From positions 1-64,000 of the forward strand of contig JADPRS010000018.1 in assembly GCA_015686845.1 (NCBI GenBank): a stretch of 64,000 nt of DNA, in the 5' to 3' direction. The position numbers and the translations under genes were made by a program. The notes under the pieces are model-generated. The model was not told the DNA's origin. It made no database searches and saw only the letters and a program-made list of their open reading frames with translations. This DNA is from Lutibacter sp. B2 (lineage in GTDB: Bacteria > Bacillota > Clostridia > Peptostreptococcales > Thermotaleaceae). Of the stretch, positions 17,205-27,092 are shown piece after piece (within the stretch, counting starts at the first letter, position 1; each line of letters begins with the position of its first letter).

Positions 17205-18584
17205 GTGGAGAAAATAGCTAAAATGATGGGGGAAGAGAAAATACCAAAAATTCTTATAAAACTTGCACTGCCTGGAATTGTGGCTATGCTTGTAAATGCA
17301 GTTTATAATGTTGTAGATACTATGTTTGTTGGAATGTTAAACAATACAAGTGCAATTGCAGCTGTTAGTGTAGCATTTCCAATGTTTATAATGATTGCTG
17401 CATTTGGACAGATGTTTGGGGTCGGTGCAGGATCTTATATATCAAGATTATTAGGAGAAAAGAATAAAATAGTAGCAGATCAAACTGCATCAACTACATT
17501 TTTTACAAGTCTCGTTTGTGGGATTGGATTTGTTCTATTTGGAAGCATTTTTCTTGAGCCTTTGCTTAGCGTATTTGGGGCAACAGATACCATTATGCCC
17601 TTTGCAAAGGATTATTCTAGAATATTAGTTTATGGTGCTGTTTTTACAGTACTTAATATGACTTTGAATAATATGATTCGTGCAGAAGGGAATGCAAAAT
17701 TTAGTATGTTTGCAATAAGCTTAGGTGCGGGATTAAATATTATATTAGACCCTATTTTTATGTTTACCTTTGATATGGGGATAAAAGGTGCAGCTTTGGC
17801 TACCGTATTAGCTCAAATAATATCTTTTATATTCTTGATTCGTTATTTTATTTCTGGTAAAAGTTATATAAAGATATCAACAAAGTATTTCGTTTTTTCA
17901 AAGAAAATATATAGTGAAATTATGAAAATAGGGATTGCGACTTTTGCGAGACAGGGTCTTTCAAGTTTATCTTTAGGACTCATAAATTTAGCAGCAAAAC
18001 CTTATGGAGATGCAGCAGTTGCATCTATGGGTATTACTTTAAGAGTCCTTTCGTTAGGTGTATTTATAGTATTTGGATACAATCAAGGATTTCAACCTAT
18101 AGCAGGATATAATTATGGGGCAAAACAATTTGGACGATTAAAAGAAGCAATAAAAGTATCGCTTAAATGGACAACGGTTTTTTGTGTAATGGTTACAGTG
18201 GTCTTTATGAGTTTTGCTGAAGTGATCATTTCAGCATTTAGTAATGACCCTCAAGTAATTACGATAGGAGCAAAAACCCTTAGGGCCATCATTTTATTAT
18301 TCCCGCTGTTTGGATTTCAACAGGTTTATGCTGTATTATTTCAAGCACTTGGAAGAGGGAAGGAAGCCCTTATTTTATCCCTTGCAAGGCAAGGTATATT
18401 CCTTATACCAGCCATTTTAATCCTACCTAAGTTTTTTGGATTAGAGGGTGTAATCTTCAGTCAAACGGTAGCAGACTTTTTCTCAATTATTATTACGGTT
18501 ATACTTGCTGTTAGGATGAATAAAGGGTTAAAAAAAGAAATAAAGAGCATAGAAAATGTAAAAAAAAATGTAGAAGTTGCATGA
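17205..18584 (+). CDS. MATE-family efflux transporter
   Basis: The 459-residue protein has about 12 hydrophobic segments and two homologous halves (KLALPGIVAMLVNAVYNVVDTMFVG and KIGIATFARQG starts), as in Na+- or H+-coupled MATE multidrug exporters. It is the second gene of the tetR operon; AAGGAGG precedes a GTG start. Substrates are not predictable from sequence. Confidence 0.9.
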   Translation: MEKIAKMMGEEKIPKILIKLALPGIVAMLVNAVYNVVDTMFVGMLNNTSAIAAVSVAFPMFIMIAAFGQMFGVGAGSYISRLLGEKNKIVADQTASTTFFTSLVCGIGFVLFGSIFLEPLLSVFGATDTIMPFAKDYSRILVYGAVFTVLNMTLNNMIRAEGNAKFSMFAISLGAGLNIILDPIFMFTFDMGIKGAALATVLAQIISFIFLIRYFISGKSYIKISTKYFVFSKKIYSEIMKIGIATFARQGLSSLSLGLINLAAKPYGDAAVASMGITLRVLSLGVFIVFGYNQGFQPIAGYNYGAKQFGRLKEAIKVSLKWTTVFCVMVTVVFMSFAEVIISAFSNDPQVITIGAKTLRAIILLFPLFGFQQVYAVLFQALGRGKEALILSLARQGIFLIPAILILPKFFGLEGVIFSQTVADFFSIIITVILAVRMNKGLKKEIKSIENVKKNVEVA

Positions 18585-18613
18585 TATATTTTACCCATTG
18601 TAATGAATAAGAA

Positions 18614-18645
18614 GGGCTGATTTTCAATAAAAAAATCAGCTATAT
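18614..18645 (+). terminator. Weak terminator after the MATE gene
   Basis: The hairpin GCTGATTTT / AAAATCAGC is present, but the following tract is TATATATTATTTTT rather than a clean T run. Confidence 0.5.
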
Positions 18646-18708
18646 ATTATTTTTAGAATCATATATATTGAGGGATAAGAAAAAAATATATTAAATTTAA
18701 AATTTGTG

Positions 18709-18737
18709 TTGACATAGGATCAAAACCCGTATATAAT
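18709..18737 (+). promoter_or_regulatory. Promoter of the T-box leader
   Basis: Consensus TTGACA and TATAAT are separated by exactly 17 bases, directly before the T-box RNA. Confidence 0.85.
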
Positions 18738-18744
18738 ACGTATT

Positions 18745-19080
18745 AAGTTAAATTAAATATTTCCAAAGTGAAGACAGAGAGAAAAATACTATTTCTTTAA
18801 CTACAGAGAGCCAACGGTTGGTGCAAGTTGGTGTTAAAATTAGTATATAATGATCACTCTAGAGCTGCCAAGTCGAAAAAACAGGATGAGTAGACGAGGA
18901 TGGTTGCCACCAATATATGGCTAGGGTTCAAATAAATGTATGAAATACAAATACAGTTTATTTCGACTTGAAAAATGAGGCAATAGTTACTATTGCAAAC
19001 TAGGGTGGTACCACGAAAATATAATCTTTCGTCCCTATAAATATTTATAAAATATTTATAGGGATGGAAGATTTTTTATT
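18745..19080 (+). promoter_or_regulatory. T-box riboswitch, probably methionine-specific
   Basis: Hallmarks are the distal stem I with GAGAGCC and GGTTGGTGCAA, the T-box core AGGGTGGTACCACG (19002-19015), and a terminator stem CCCTATAAATATT/AATATTTATAGGG with a T run. Stem I pairs ATACTA (18786-18791) with TAGTAT (18841-18846), TTTAAC with GTTAAA, and AGAGAGA with TCACTCT with one mismatch. The seven bases left on the 3' side, ATAATGA, place AUG (18850-18852) where the Trp T-box at 43 kb has UGG. The antiterminator UGGU fits a discriminator A, as in elongator tRNA-Met. The flank is ATA instead of the usual GAA, so the codon call is probable rather than certain. Confidence 0.85.
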
Positions 19081-19179
19081 TTATCTAAATTTTATTTTAT
19101 TCAAACACGGAATGCGCATTCTGTACAACTTTAGTTTATTGAAAATTTAAAAAATTATGAAAAAGAGAGGAAGATGAAA

Positions 19180-20643
19180 ATGAAAAGAGATGGTTTTAGT
19201 TCAAAATTTGGAATGTTAGCAGCAGCAGCAGGATCTGCTATAGGACTAGGAAACATATGGAAATTCCCTTATATAACAGGGCAAAATGGAGGAGCAGCAT
19301 TTATTCTAGTGTATTTATGTTGTATTGCATTAATAGGTCTTCCGATCATGATGTCTGAATTTGTACTAGGTAGAAAAACACAAGCAAATGCAGCAGGTTC
19401 ATTTAAAAAAATAGAATCAGAAAAGCCGTGGTTTTTAACAGGACATTTAGCAGTAGCAACAGCATTTATCATATTATCTTTTTATGCAATGATTGCAGGA
19501 TGGGTATTCTCTTATATAGCTAGATCAGCAAGCGGAAAATTAATTGCTGTAGCACCAGATCAGTTGGGTTCTTATTTTGGAAATATTATCAGTAGTGGTG
19601 CAGAACCTATGTTTTGGACATTTGCAGTATTAGCTGTAACAGCGTTGATCGTTATATCTGGCGTAAAAAATGGAGTAGAAAAATATAGCAAAATATTAAT
19701 GCCTCTTTTAGTAGGAATATTGGTATTATTAATGGTTAGATCGGTAACATTAGAGGGCGCTTCAAAGGGATTAGAATTCTTATTTAAACCTGATTTTTCA
19801 AAGTTAACAACAAAAGGTGTATTAGAAGCATTAGGGCATGCATTCTATTCTCTTAGTTTAGGAATGGGGATCATACTTACGTATGGTAGCTATGTAGGAA
19901 GCAAAGAAAATATCTTTAAATTAGCACTTCAAGTAACAATCGCAGATACTGTAATCGCACTTATGGCAGGTGTAGTAATATTCCCAGCAGTTTTTGCTTA
20001 CGGATTAGAGCCAGCGGCAGGACCATCTTTGATATTTATTACATTACCAGCAGTTTTTGCAGAAATGCCGTTTGGTGCAGTATTTGAAACTTTATTCTTC
20101 TTGCTTATAGGAATTGCAGCTGTAACATCTACTATTTCACTAATGGAAGTAGTTGTAGCATTTGTAACAGAAGAATTTAAGATGACAAGAAAGAAAGCAA
20201 CCGTATTAATCGCATCAGCACTTTTCCTATTATCTATACCAAGTACATTATCATTTGGTGTATGGAGTGGCGTAACAGTATTCGGAAAAAATTTCTTTGA
20301 CTTATTTGACTTTATTGCATCAAATATATTCTTACCATTAGGCGGACTATTCGTATGTATCTTCGTAGGATGGGTATGGGGTACAAAAAATGCAGTGGAC
20401 GAAATCACAAGTGGAGGATTATATAAATTTAATTATGAGAGAGTATATAGTGTGATCATTAAATTTGTAGCTCCTGCTGCCATCGTAGTAATCTTCTTGA
20501 ATTCTATGGGATGGTTAACTAAAATTGTAGAATCAATCAAATCAGTATCTCCAATGTTTCTTGGATCAGCAGTCGTTATGTTTGTTGTTTTAGTTACTTG
20601 GGCTGTTAGTTTTAAAAACAGAATGAAGAGAGTCAATGGATAG
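19180..20643 (+). CDS. NSS-family sodium-dependent amino acid transporter
   Basis: This neurotransmitter:sodium symporter family carrier has about 487 residues, with the Na+/substrate-site motif GSAIGLGNIWKFPY in TM1 and about 12 membrane segments. Such bacterial carriers import amino acids with Na+. The start at 19180 has a good GAGAGG spacing; ATG 19174 is too close to it. It is controlled by the T-box just upstream; if that T-box reads Met, this would be a methionine importer comparable to MetP of Corynebacterium. It is followed by a terminator and is monocistronic. Confidence 0.9.
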   Translation: MKRDGFSSKFGMLAAAAGSAIGLGNIWKFPYITGQNGGAAFILVYLCCIALIGLPIMMSEFVLGRKTQANAAGSFKKIESEKPWFLTGHLAVATAFIILSFYAMIAGWVFSYIARSASGKLIAVAPDQLGSYFGNIISSGAEPMFWTFAVLAVTALIVISGVKNGVEKYSKILMPLLVGILVLLMVRSVTLEGASKGLEFLFKPDFSKLTTKGVLEALGHAFYSLSLGMGIILTYGSYVGSKENIFKLALQVTIADTVIALMAGVVIFPAVFAYGLEPAAGPSLIFITLPAVFAEMPFGAVFETLFFLLIGIAAVTSTISLMEVVVAFVTEEFKMTRKKATVLIASALFLLSIPSTLSFGVWSGVTVFGKNFFDLFDFIASNIFLPLGGLFVCIFVGWVWGTKNAVDEITSGGLYKFNYERVYSVIIKFVAPAAIVVIFLNSMGWLTKIVESIKSVSPMFLGSAVVMFVVLVTWAVSFKNRMKRVNG

Positions 20644-20676
20644 ATTTTAAAATTTTAAAATAAAGTAAATCAATAG

Positions 20677-20718
20677 ATTAAGGACAGTTAATAAAATTTT
20701 AACTGTCCTTAATTTTTG
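20677..20718 (+). terminator. Terminator of the NSS transporter gene
   Basis: ATTAAGGACAGTTA and TTAACTGTCCTTAAT form a long stem followed by TTTTTG. Confidence 0.85.
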
Positions 20719-20886
20719 TTTGAATAGGCTTTAAAACTATAGATATACAAATACTAACTTTGTAATAGAGTCATTTTTAATAAATATGATTTTTCTAATA
20801 GGGGGCTGAAATATTTTTTGCAGTATTTGCTACAATAGAACTATACTATAAGAGGAGAAATTCATATAGGAAGGATGATGAATGTA

Positions 20887-21582
20887 ATGGAAGAAAAAAT
20901 ATTAGTAGTAGATGATGAAAGAAGTATTGCGGATCTAATTGCATATGCTTTTAAAAGAGAAGGTTATAGTGTTGAAACTGCTTATAACGGAGAAGAAGCA
21001 TTAAATAAAATACAAAACTTTAACCCAAATATACTGATTATAGATGTGATGATGCCCAAAATGAGTGGATTTGACGTATGTAGAAAATTAGATAACAGAG
21101 AAAATTTAGGGATTGTCATGCTCACTGCAAAAAATGATATTGTAGACAAAGTAATAGGGTTAGAGTTAGGGGCAGATGATTATATAACAAAGCCATTTGA
21201 TATAAGAGAAATAATGGCAAGAGTTAAATCACTGATTAGAAGACTAACTAAAAATTCCAATGAATCTGAAGGAACAGATATACAAATTAAAGATTTGAAA
21301 GTGATTTTAAAACAAAGAAAAGTCCTTATAAAAGAAGAAGCATTGGAATTGACGCCTAAAGAATTTGATTTGCTCTTTCTTTTAGTATCACATTTAGATC
21401 GAGTATATACAAGAGATGAACTTTTAGATTTAATTTGGGGGATGGAGTATATTGGGGGAACCCGCACAGTAGATATTCACATTCAAAGGCTTAGAAAAAA
21501 ATTACGGAAACCCTATGAAAATATAATACAAACAGTATATAGAGTAGGATATAAAGCCATAGGTGAAATCTATGAAGGTTAG
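20887..21582 (+). CDS. OmpR-family response regulator
   Basis: The ~231-residue protein has a receiver domain with acidic pair D9-D10, phosphoacceptor D53 (IIDVMMP), conserved T and K (MLTAKND, TKPFD), and a C-terminal winged helix with GGTRTVDIHIQRLRKKL. Three in-frame ATGs (20875, 20878, 20887) follow AGGAAGG; 20887 gives the usual MEEKILVVDDE start but its spacing is long. It overlaps the downstream kinase gene and forms one operon with it. Confidence 0.9.
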   Translation: MEEKILVVDDERSIADLIAYAFKREGYSVETAYNGEEALNKIQNFNPNILIIDVMMPKMSGFDVCRKLDNRENLGIVMLTAKNDIVDKVIGLELGADDYITKPFDIREIMARVKSLIRRLTKNSNESEGTDIQIKDLKVILKQRKVLIKEEALELTPKEFDLLFLLVSHLDRVYTRDELLDLIWGMEYIGGTRTVDIHIQRLRKKLRKPYENIIQTVYRVGYKAIGEIYEG

Positions 21583-23023
21583 TATAAAGATAAAATCTAG
21601 TGTATTTTTAGCAATTCTTTTACTTTTGACGGTGAGTATACTTAGCACACTTGTGCTGAGCGGAATACGAAACAATCAGCAGAAAGAGTACGAAATGTAT
21701 TTAGCACAACAAACTAAAATTGCAAACACCTATATTAAGCAAATGTATCTTACTGAATCAATAAAAGAAGGAAATGAATTTTCACAAGAAAGGGCACAAG
21801 AAATTGTATTACAGTTAAATTCAATAAACGGAATGCATATTGTAATTTATGATATGAATGGAAAAGAACTAGTCAATTCTATGTCGTATGATACAGGAAT
21901 ACATGTTAAGGATATACTTTCGTACGCCCTAAAGGATCAAATAGCATATGAAACTGTAGGAAATCATGTGGAATACTGTGCACCTCTTTATAATGAGCAT
22001 CAGATAGGGGTTATTAAATTTTATTATCCTCTTAAAAAAAGTATTGATTTTTATAATAATATAAAATCCCTTTTTATTAAAATAGGAACTGTTGTATTTA
22101 TAGTTACGTTTAGTGGCGCATATTTTTATTTTAATACATTCTCTAAAAGTATTTTTAAACTTAAAAAAGATACGCTAGATATTAAGAGGGGCTTATATAA
22201 TCATATTATTCCTCTTAAAAGAAATGATGAACTTGGAGAATTGAGCGAAGATATTTATTATATGAGCAATCAAATTGAAAGAAACATTAAAGGAATGGAA
22301 GAAGAACAACAAAAGTTGAAACTGGCAGTACAAAAATTAAAAGCATTAGAAAAGCAGCAGAGAACTTTCATTGGAAATATAACCCATGAATTCAAAACAC
22401 CTCTTACGGTGATAAAAACATATATAGATCTATTGAATATCTATTCAGACGATCCTAATTTGCTACAAGATGCTAAAGTGAACATTTTAAAAGAAACGCA
22501 AAGATTGTATAAGATGGTGGAGAAGATTTTACACTTATCTTCATTGCAAAAATATGAGTTTGAATTTCAATGTGAAAAAATAGATGTAAAAGAGGTACTT
22601 GAAGAAATTTGTAGCCGAATGAAAGGAAAAGCGCAGAAGTTTAATATTAGCATAAAAACAAACTTGCAATCCGCTTTTATTATAGGAGATAAAGAAAATT
22701 TAATGCATATTTTTATTAACTTAATAGACAATGCTATAAAATATAATAGGGATCAAGGAAAAATATTTATTAATAGCTATGCCAAGGATAAAAAAGTATT
22801 TATAGAAGTATCAGATACGGGAATTGGAATCCCAAAAGAAGCAAGGTATAAGATATTTGAACCTTTTTATACAGTTCAAAAAGATCGTTCCATAGATCAT
22901 GGTGGAACAGGGTTAGGTCTTTCTCTTGTAAAAGAATTAATAGAGAAACAAAAAGGGACTATTTTATTATTAGATACAGAAGAAAAAGGAACTACATTTT
23001 TGATTTCTTTTCCAGTATTATAA
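21572..23023 (+). CDS. Sensor histidine kinase, partner of the upstream regulator
   Basis: The 483-residue kinase has TM1 (about 9-30), an extracellular segment (about 31-165), TM2 (about 170-190), HAMP, HisKA with ITHEFKTPLT (His272), and HATPase_c with NLIDNAIKY and DTGIGIP. The ATG at 21572 lies inside the end of the regulator gene, with AGGTG upstream, which indicates translational coupling. The signal is unknown; the lipoprotein gene that follows could belong to the same response. Confidence 0.9.
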   Translation: MKVSIKIKSSVFLAILLLLTVSILSTLVLSGIRNNQQKEYEMYLAQQTKIANTYIKQMYLTESIKEGNEFSQERAQEIVLQLNSINGMHIVIYDMNGKELVNSMSYDTGIHVKDILSYALKDQIAYETVGNHVEYCAPLYNEHQIGVIKFYYPLKKSIDFYNNIKSLFIKIGTVVFIVTFSGAYFYFNTFSKSIFKLKKDTLDIKRGLYNHIIPLKRNDELGELSEDIYYMSNQIERNIKGMEEEQQKLKLAVQKLKALEKQQRTFIGNITHEFKTPLTVIKTYIDLLNIYSDDPNLLQDAKVNILKETQRLYKMVEKILHLSSLQKYEFEFQCEKIDVKEVLEEICSRMKGKAQKFNISIKTNLQSAFIIGDKENLMHIFINLIDNAIKYNRDQGKIFINSYAKDKKVFIEVSDTGIGIPKEARYKIFEPFYTVQKDRSIDHGGTGLGLSLVKELIEKQKGTILLLDTEEKGTTFLISFPVL

Positions 23024-23108
23024 AGTTTACAGTTTAGAAACAATTAGATATACTTCTGAAAAATGAATCCTGTATAGTATGGTTATAGAACATAAGGAGG
23101 AATTTAAA

Positions 23109-24272
23109 ATGATAAGAAAAAAATTATTAATAGGTACTTTAGTAATGAGTGCTTTAGTAGGAACTATTGGATGTGCACAATACAACGCAGAAGGACAAGA
23201 AGAGAATAAAGCAGTAACTGTTATAAAGGAAACAAAAGATATTTTAGCAACGGAGGTTGTTGCATCTAAAATTGATACGTATGAAGGTGTAATAGGATAT
23301 GATTGGTTGGATGAAAATAAAGTAGTGATTACAAAAGAAAACAAAGCATTAAAACCGATAAAAATTGATAATGCTAAACTTAAAGCAGATTTTGAAATAA
23401 AAAATATGTATTCATATAATCTAGATTCTAAAGAAGAAAAAAGCATTGGTGATCAATCAAAATTCCAAGATGGAGCAATTTTTTCACCTAATCATAAGCA
23501 TATGTTTTATAGAAATGAATATGAAAAACAATCTACAGGATATATTGTAAATTCACAAAATGATACAGAAGTTAAGATTTCAGATCCTTCTATAGATGAG
23601 TATGATTTAAGTGAAGCTCAATGGATTAATAATGAAGAATTAATTATGCCTTGTAACAGTATTAAAGGTTTTGCTATTGTAAATATTGATGGAACCATAA
23701 CAAAAATAAAAGATGTAGAAAGTGGCGTAATGGGAACCAAAGATCCATTAAATGGACTTAGCATAACAAATCCAATGAAAGTTGGAGATAAAATATATTA
23801 TGTAACAATACATCGTGGAGCAGATGATGATGATAAAATAAAAGTTTATGACATGAATAAAAAAGAAAAGAAAGAATTGATGAAAGATGAGGTTCAAGGG
23901 CTTAGTCTATCTCCTAATAAAGAACAACTTCTTATTCTTACATCAAATCTTGAAAAAAATGTAAATGAATTGATCGTGACAGATTTAGAAGGAAAAGAAA
24001 GAGAAGTTTTAGCTGAAGGATATATATTTGGTGCAACTTGGTCTCATGATGGAACAAAGGTAGCTTATATATCAAATGAAGAAGGGCATGAAGGGGTTTC
24101 AGTAGTAGATTTAAAAACAAAGAAAGAATCATTGATTTCTATAGGCGAATATTATATACCTATTGCATGGAGTCCATCTGATAAAAAAATAATGGTACAT
24201 GGTACAAAGTCAAAAAATAATGGCAGACCATTTGATGAAATAGATGTTACGAATGTGATTACCTTAAAGTAA
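23109..24272 (+). CDS. TolB/beta-propeller-like lipoprotein
   Basis: The 387-residue lipoprotein has a signal peptide and lipobox ending TIGC (Cys22). The body contains repeated blades with WLDENKVVI, SPNHKHMFYR, LSPNKEQLLIL and WSHDGTKVAYIS, the spacing seen in TolB/DPP-IV-like beta-propellers. It is anchored outside the membrane; binding partner unknown. AAGGAGG fixes the start; in-frame codons upstream are not used. It follows a two-component system by 86 bases and ends at a strong terminator. Confidence 0.75.
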   Translation: MIRKKLLIGTLVMSALVGTIGCAQYNAEGQEENKAVTVIKETKDILATEVVASKIDTYEGVIGYDWLDENKVVITKENKALKPIKIDNAKLKADFEIKNMYSYNLDSKEEKSIGDQSKFQDGAIFSPNHKHMFYRNEYEKQSTGYIVNSQNDTEVKISDPSIDEYDLSEAQWINNEELIMPCNSIKGFAIVNIDGTITKIKDVESGVMGTKDPLNGLSITNPMKVGDKIYYVTIHRGADDDDKIKVYDMNKKEKKELMKDEVQGLSLSPNKEQLLILTSNLEKNVNELIVTDLEGKEREVLAEGYIFGATWSHDGTKVAYISNEEGHEGVSVVDLKTKKESLISIGEYYIPIAWSPSDKKIMVHGTKSKNNGRPFDEIDVTNVITLK

Positions 24273-24315
24273 GTATATTCTTTAGTTAATATTAATATAT
24301 TAAGGGATGTTGTAG

Positions 24316-24362
24316 AAATAACCTATTGATTTCACTAGTGAAATCAGTAGGTTATTTTCTTT
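24316..24362 (+). terminator. Terminator after the lipoprotein gene
   Basis: A long stem (AATAACCTATTGATTTCACT / AGTGAAATCAGTAGGTTATT) is followed by TTCTTT. Confidence 0.8.
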
Positions 24363-24415
24363 ATATAAAAAAAGTTTACAATATATGGTATAATCATGGT
24401 GAAGAGGGGGATAAT

Positions 24416-26059
24416 ATGGGGAAAATAAATAAAGACTGGCGAAAGAAACTCACATGTTTGTTGGGACTGATTGTAGCTAGTGTAGTGAATATGTTGGTTG
24501 AAGGCAATACTTTGTTATATTATGGAATAACATTAGGTGTATGGATATTGGGTGCTAATATTAAAGATGACGGTAAGTTTGAAGTAAGGTTATGGTATGG
24601 GGCATGGATCATAGATATAATACTAAAGCTTAAATATAATTATGATATTACATATATGATATTAGGTATTTATTTCATTATATGTATTATTGCTTATATA
24701 ATTAAAGATTCATCAAAATACAAATGGCAACAAATAGTAGGGACAATACTAATATTTACTTTGGTTTTTTCGATGGATTTTTATATGACTAAAGACGATC
24801 TAATAAAAGATAAACAGTTAGAACGTGTGATTAAAAATAAAATAGGTGTACAGGATAGAGCTTTAACTGTAAGTGATTTAGAAAAAGTAAAGAATTTAGA
24901 TACAGATTATAAAAGAATACACAATTTAGAGGGAATCGAGTATTTGAAAAATTTAGAGGTGTTAGATATATACTGTGGTGATATAAGAAATTTAGAAGTA
25001 TTAAGTTCTTTAGGATCATTAAAGAAATTATATTTAAGTGGAGTAGAAGATATAAGTAAACTTAATAAGTTTAATCATGTAGAAAAATTATATGTAAGAC
25101 TATATTCAGATAATATAGAGGGGATAGAAAAAGTAACCAATTTAAAAGGATTGGAAATAAGACATGTTGATGATGTGAATTTAAAGTTGTTAGAAAGTAT
25201 GAAAAATCTAGAGAAACTAAGCATTAGTTATTCTGATATAGAAGATACATCATTTGTAAAAAATCTTACCAATCTCAAAGAACTGGAGTTAGATGAAAAT
25301 AAAATCAAAGATATAACTGCACTTAAGAATTTAAAGAATCTAGAAAAATTAGACATAGGATACAACGACATAGAAGATATATCGCCTATAAAAAATCTTG
25401 TTTCTCTAGAAGAACTAAGATTATCTGGAAATAAATTTAAAGACTTAAGTCCATTAGAAAATCTTAAAAAACTTCAAATCTTATCAATTAGTAGCAATGA
25501 AATGTTGATTCAAGGTTTAGAAGAATTTAAACTTGAAAATATAGATGCGTTAAATTCTTTAGTATATTTAAAAGAGTTAAATGCTAGTAAATCAGGGATA
25601 CAAGATTTATCTGATATTAAAAATTTAAAGTCATTAGAAGTATTAGATTTAGGTTCTAATTATATTGAAAACATAGAGTATATAGAACAATTGACTAACT
25701 TAAAAAAATTATATCTATCTAAAAACAATATACTGGACTTAAAATACATAGAAGGAATGACTAAATTAGAAGAATTATATTTGAATGAAAATAATATAAA
25801 GGATATAAGTTATATTAAGAATTTGACGAATCTTAAAGAGCTAGGATTAGAACATAATCATATAGAGGATATAAGTGGATTGAAAAAATTGAGTAATTTA
25901 AAGGATGTAGATCTTTCTTATAATGATGTAGTCAATATAGAACCAATCAAGAATTTGAAAAAGATAAAATCTCTACGAATAGGAAAAAACAGGATTAAAG
26001 ATTTTACGCCTATAGAGGACTGGGTAGATGTAAGGGAATTTAAATATATACAGAAATAA
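24416..26059 (+). CDS. Membrane protein with C-terminal leucine-rich repeats (LRR-1)
   Basis: The 547-residue protein starts at ATG 24416 behind AGAGGGGG, and a TGGTATAAT promoter element lies about 20 bases before it. Residues 1-130 contain about five hydrophobic helices. An internalin-like cap follows (LERVIKNKIG...TVSDLEKVKNLD), then more than a dozen 22-residue repeats of the type LKNLEKLDIGYNDIEDISPI. Such repeats bind proteins, but here they are attached to a multi-pass membrane domain rather than an exported wall anchor. A paralogue with the same layout lies at 52.7 kb. Function unknown. Confidence 0.8.
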   Translation: MGKINKDWRKKLTCLLGLIVASVVNMLVEGNTLLYYGITLGVWILGANIKDDGKFEVRLWYGAWIIDIILKLKYNYDITYMILGIYFIICIIAYIIKDSSKYKWQQIVGTILIFTLVFSMDFYMTKDDLIKDKQLERVIKNKIGVQDRALTVSDLEKVKNLDTDYKRIHNLEGIEYLKNLEVLDIYCGDIRNLEVLSSLGSLKKLYLSGVEDISKLNKFNHVEKLYVRLYSDNIEGIEKVTNLKGLEIRHVDDVNLKLLESMKNLEKLSISYSDIEDTSFVKNLTNLKELELDENKIKDITALKNLKNLEKLDIGYNDIEDISPIKNLVSLEELRLSGNKFKDLSPLENLKKLQILSISSNEMLIQGLEEFKLENIDALNSLVYLKELNASKSGIQDLSDIKNLKSLEVLDLGSNYIENIEYIEQLTNLKKLYLSKNNILDLKYIEGMTKLEELYLNENNIKDISYIKNLTNLKELGLEHNHIEDISGLKKLSNLKDVDLSYNDVVNIEPIKNLKKIKSLRIGKNRIKDFTPIEDWVDVREFKYIQK

Positions 26060-26107
26060 TAAATAAAAAAGAATTATTTATATTAATATAGTTTTTAAAA
26101 CGGTACC

Positions 26108-26136
26108 TTGCAATAAACAGTACTGAATGTTATACT
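26108..26136 (+). promoter_or_regulatory. Promoter of the PadR operon
   Basis: TTGCAA and TATACT are separated by 17 bases, about 55 bases before the PadR start. Confidence 0.6.
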
Positions 26137-26189
26137 ATAAATGTAAAAATATGAGAATTAATTACAATTTAAAAAGAAAGGTGAATAGA

Positions 26190-26516
26190 ATGAATATACA
26201 GTTTAAAAAAGGCGTATTAGAACTATGTGTTTTGGTATTGCTAGATAAAAAAGATTGTTATGGATATGAGTTAGTAGAGACCATATCAAAATATATAAAT
26301 ATTTCAGAAGGAACAATATACCCACTTTTAAGAAGACTACAAAAAGAAGGATATTTTACAAGCTATCTTAAAGAATCTAGCGAAGGACCCCCTAGGAAAT
26401 ATTACAAAATAACTGATGTAGGGAAAAGGGTTAAAAATGAATTAATAGATGAATGGGGGAAATTTATAAAAGGGGTAGATGAACTTATAAATAGGGAGGA
26501 AGGTAAAGATGAATAG
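26190..26516 (+). CDS. PadR-family transcriptional regulator
   Basis: The 108-residue winged-helix protein has the PadR pattern [23 protein letters not shown] and [27 protein letters not shown] precedes ATG 26190. It overlaps the DUF1700 gene by eight bases. PadR-DUF1700-DUF4097 is a common Firmicutes set in which PadR usually represses its own operon and a linked transport system; here an RND pump follows. Confidence 0.9.
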   Translation: MNIQFKKGVLELCVLVLLDKKDCYGYELVETISKYINISEGTIYPLLRRLQKEGYFTSYLKESSEGPPRKYYKITDVGKRVKNELIDEWGKFIKGVDELINREEGKDE

Positions 26517-27078
26517 GAAGGAATTTTCGAGCATTTTAAGAAATGAATTAAGGGATTTGCCCAAAAATGAAATTGAAGAAATTGTATACGATTTCGAAGA
26601 ACATTTTACAATAGGTTTGGAAAGTGGAAAGAGTGAAGAGGAGATTTCGAAAGAATTAGGAGATCCTAAAAAGATCGCTAAATCTTATAAGGTTTCTGCT
26701 TTTATTAAAGAAGCTAAAAATAATCCTAGTACTACTAATATTGTTAAAGCAGTACTAGCGACAATGGCTATTGGGTTTTTTAATTTAGTTTTTATTTTAG
26801 GGCCGTTCGTGGGACTTATTGGAATTATAATAGGTTTATTTGGTGCATCAATGGGTGTATTTATAGGTGGAATTGCAATGATTTTAGGACCTATAATGAA
26901 TACATTTATTGAGATAGTAAGTATTCCTTCTATAAATCCTATTGCTTGTATGTTTTTTGGTATAAGCATGTCTTGTTTCGGCATATTGTTTACTATTCTT
27001 AATGTTTACATTTCAAAACTTCTATATGAGGGGACCGTTAGATATCTAAAATGGAATGTTGATATTATAAAAAAATAA
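26509..27078 (+). CDS. DUF1700 (HAAS-domain) membrane protein
   Basis: The 189-residue protein has an N-terminal HAAS helical domain ([14 protein letters not shown]...[16 protein letters not shown]) and three or four membrane helices rich in Gly and Ile. These proteins accompany PadR regulators and are thought to transmit a membrane signal to them. The gene overlaps padR and precedes the DUF4097 gene by 14 bases. Confidence 0.88.
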   Translation: MNRKEFSSILRNELRDLPKNEIEEIVYDFEEHFTIGLESGKSEEEISKELGDPKKIAKSYKVSAFIKEAKNNPSTTNIVKAVLATMAIGFFNLVFILGPFVGLIGIIIGLFGASMGVFIGGIAMILGPIMNTFIEIVSIPSINPIACMFFGISMSCFGILFTILNVYISKLLYEGTVRYLKWNVDIIKK

Positions 27079-27092
27079 GGAGGCGGTATTGT

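Noticed and set aside
24900-26059. Tandem repeats in the LRR gene as a possible CRISPR or DNA satellite
   Set aside because: The periodicity is at protein level (22 residues) with varied codons; DNA units are not near-identical and there are no spacers.
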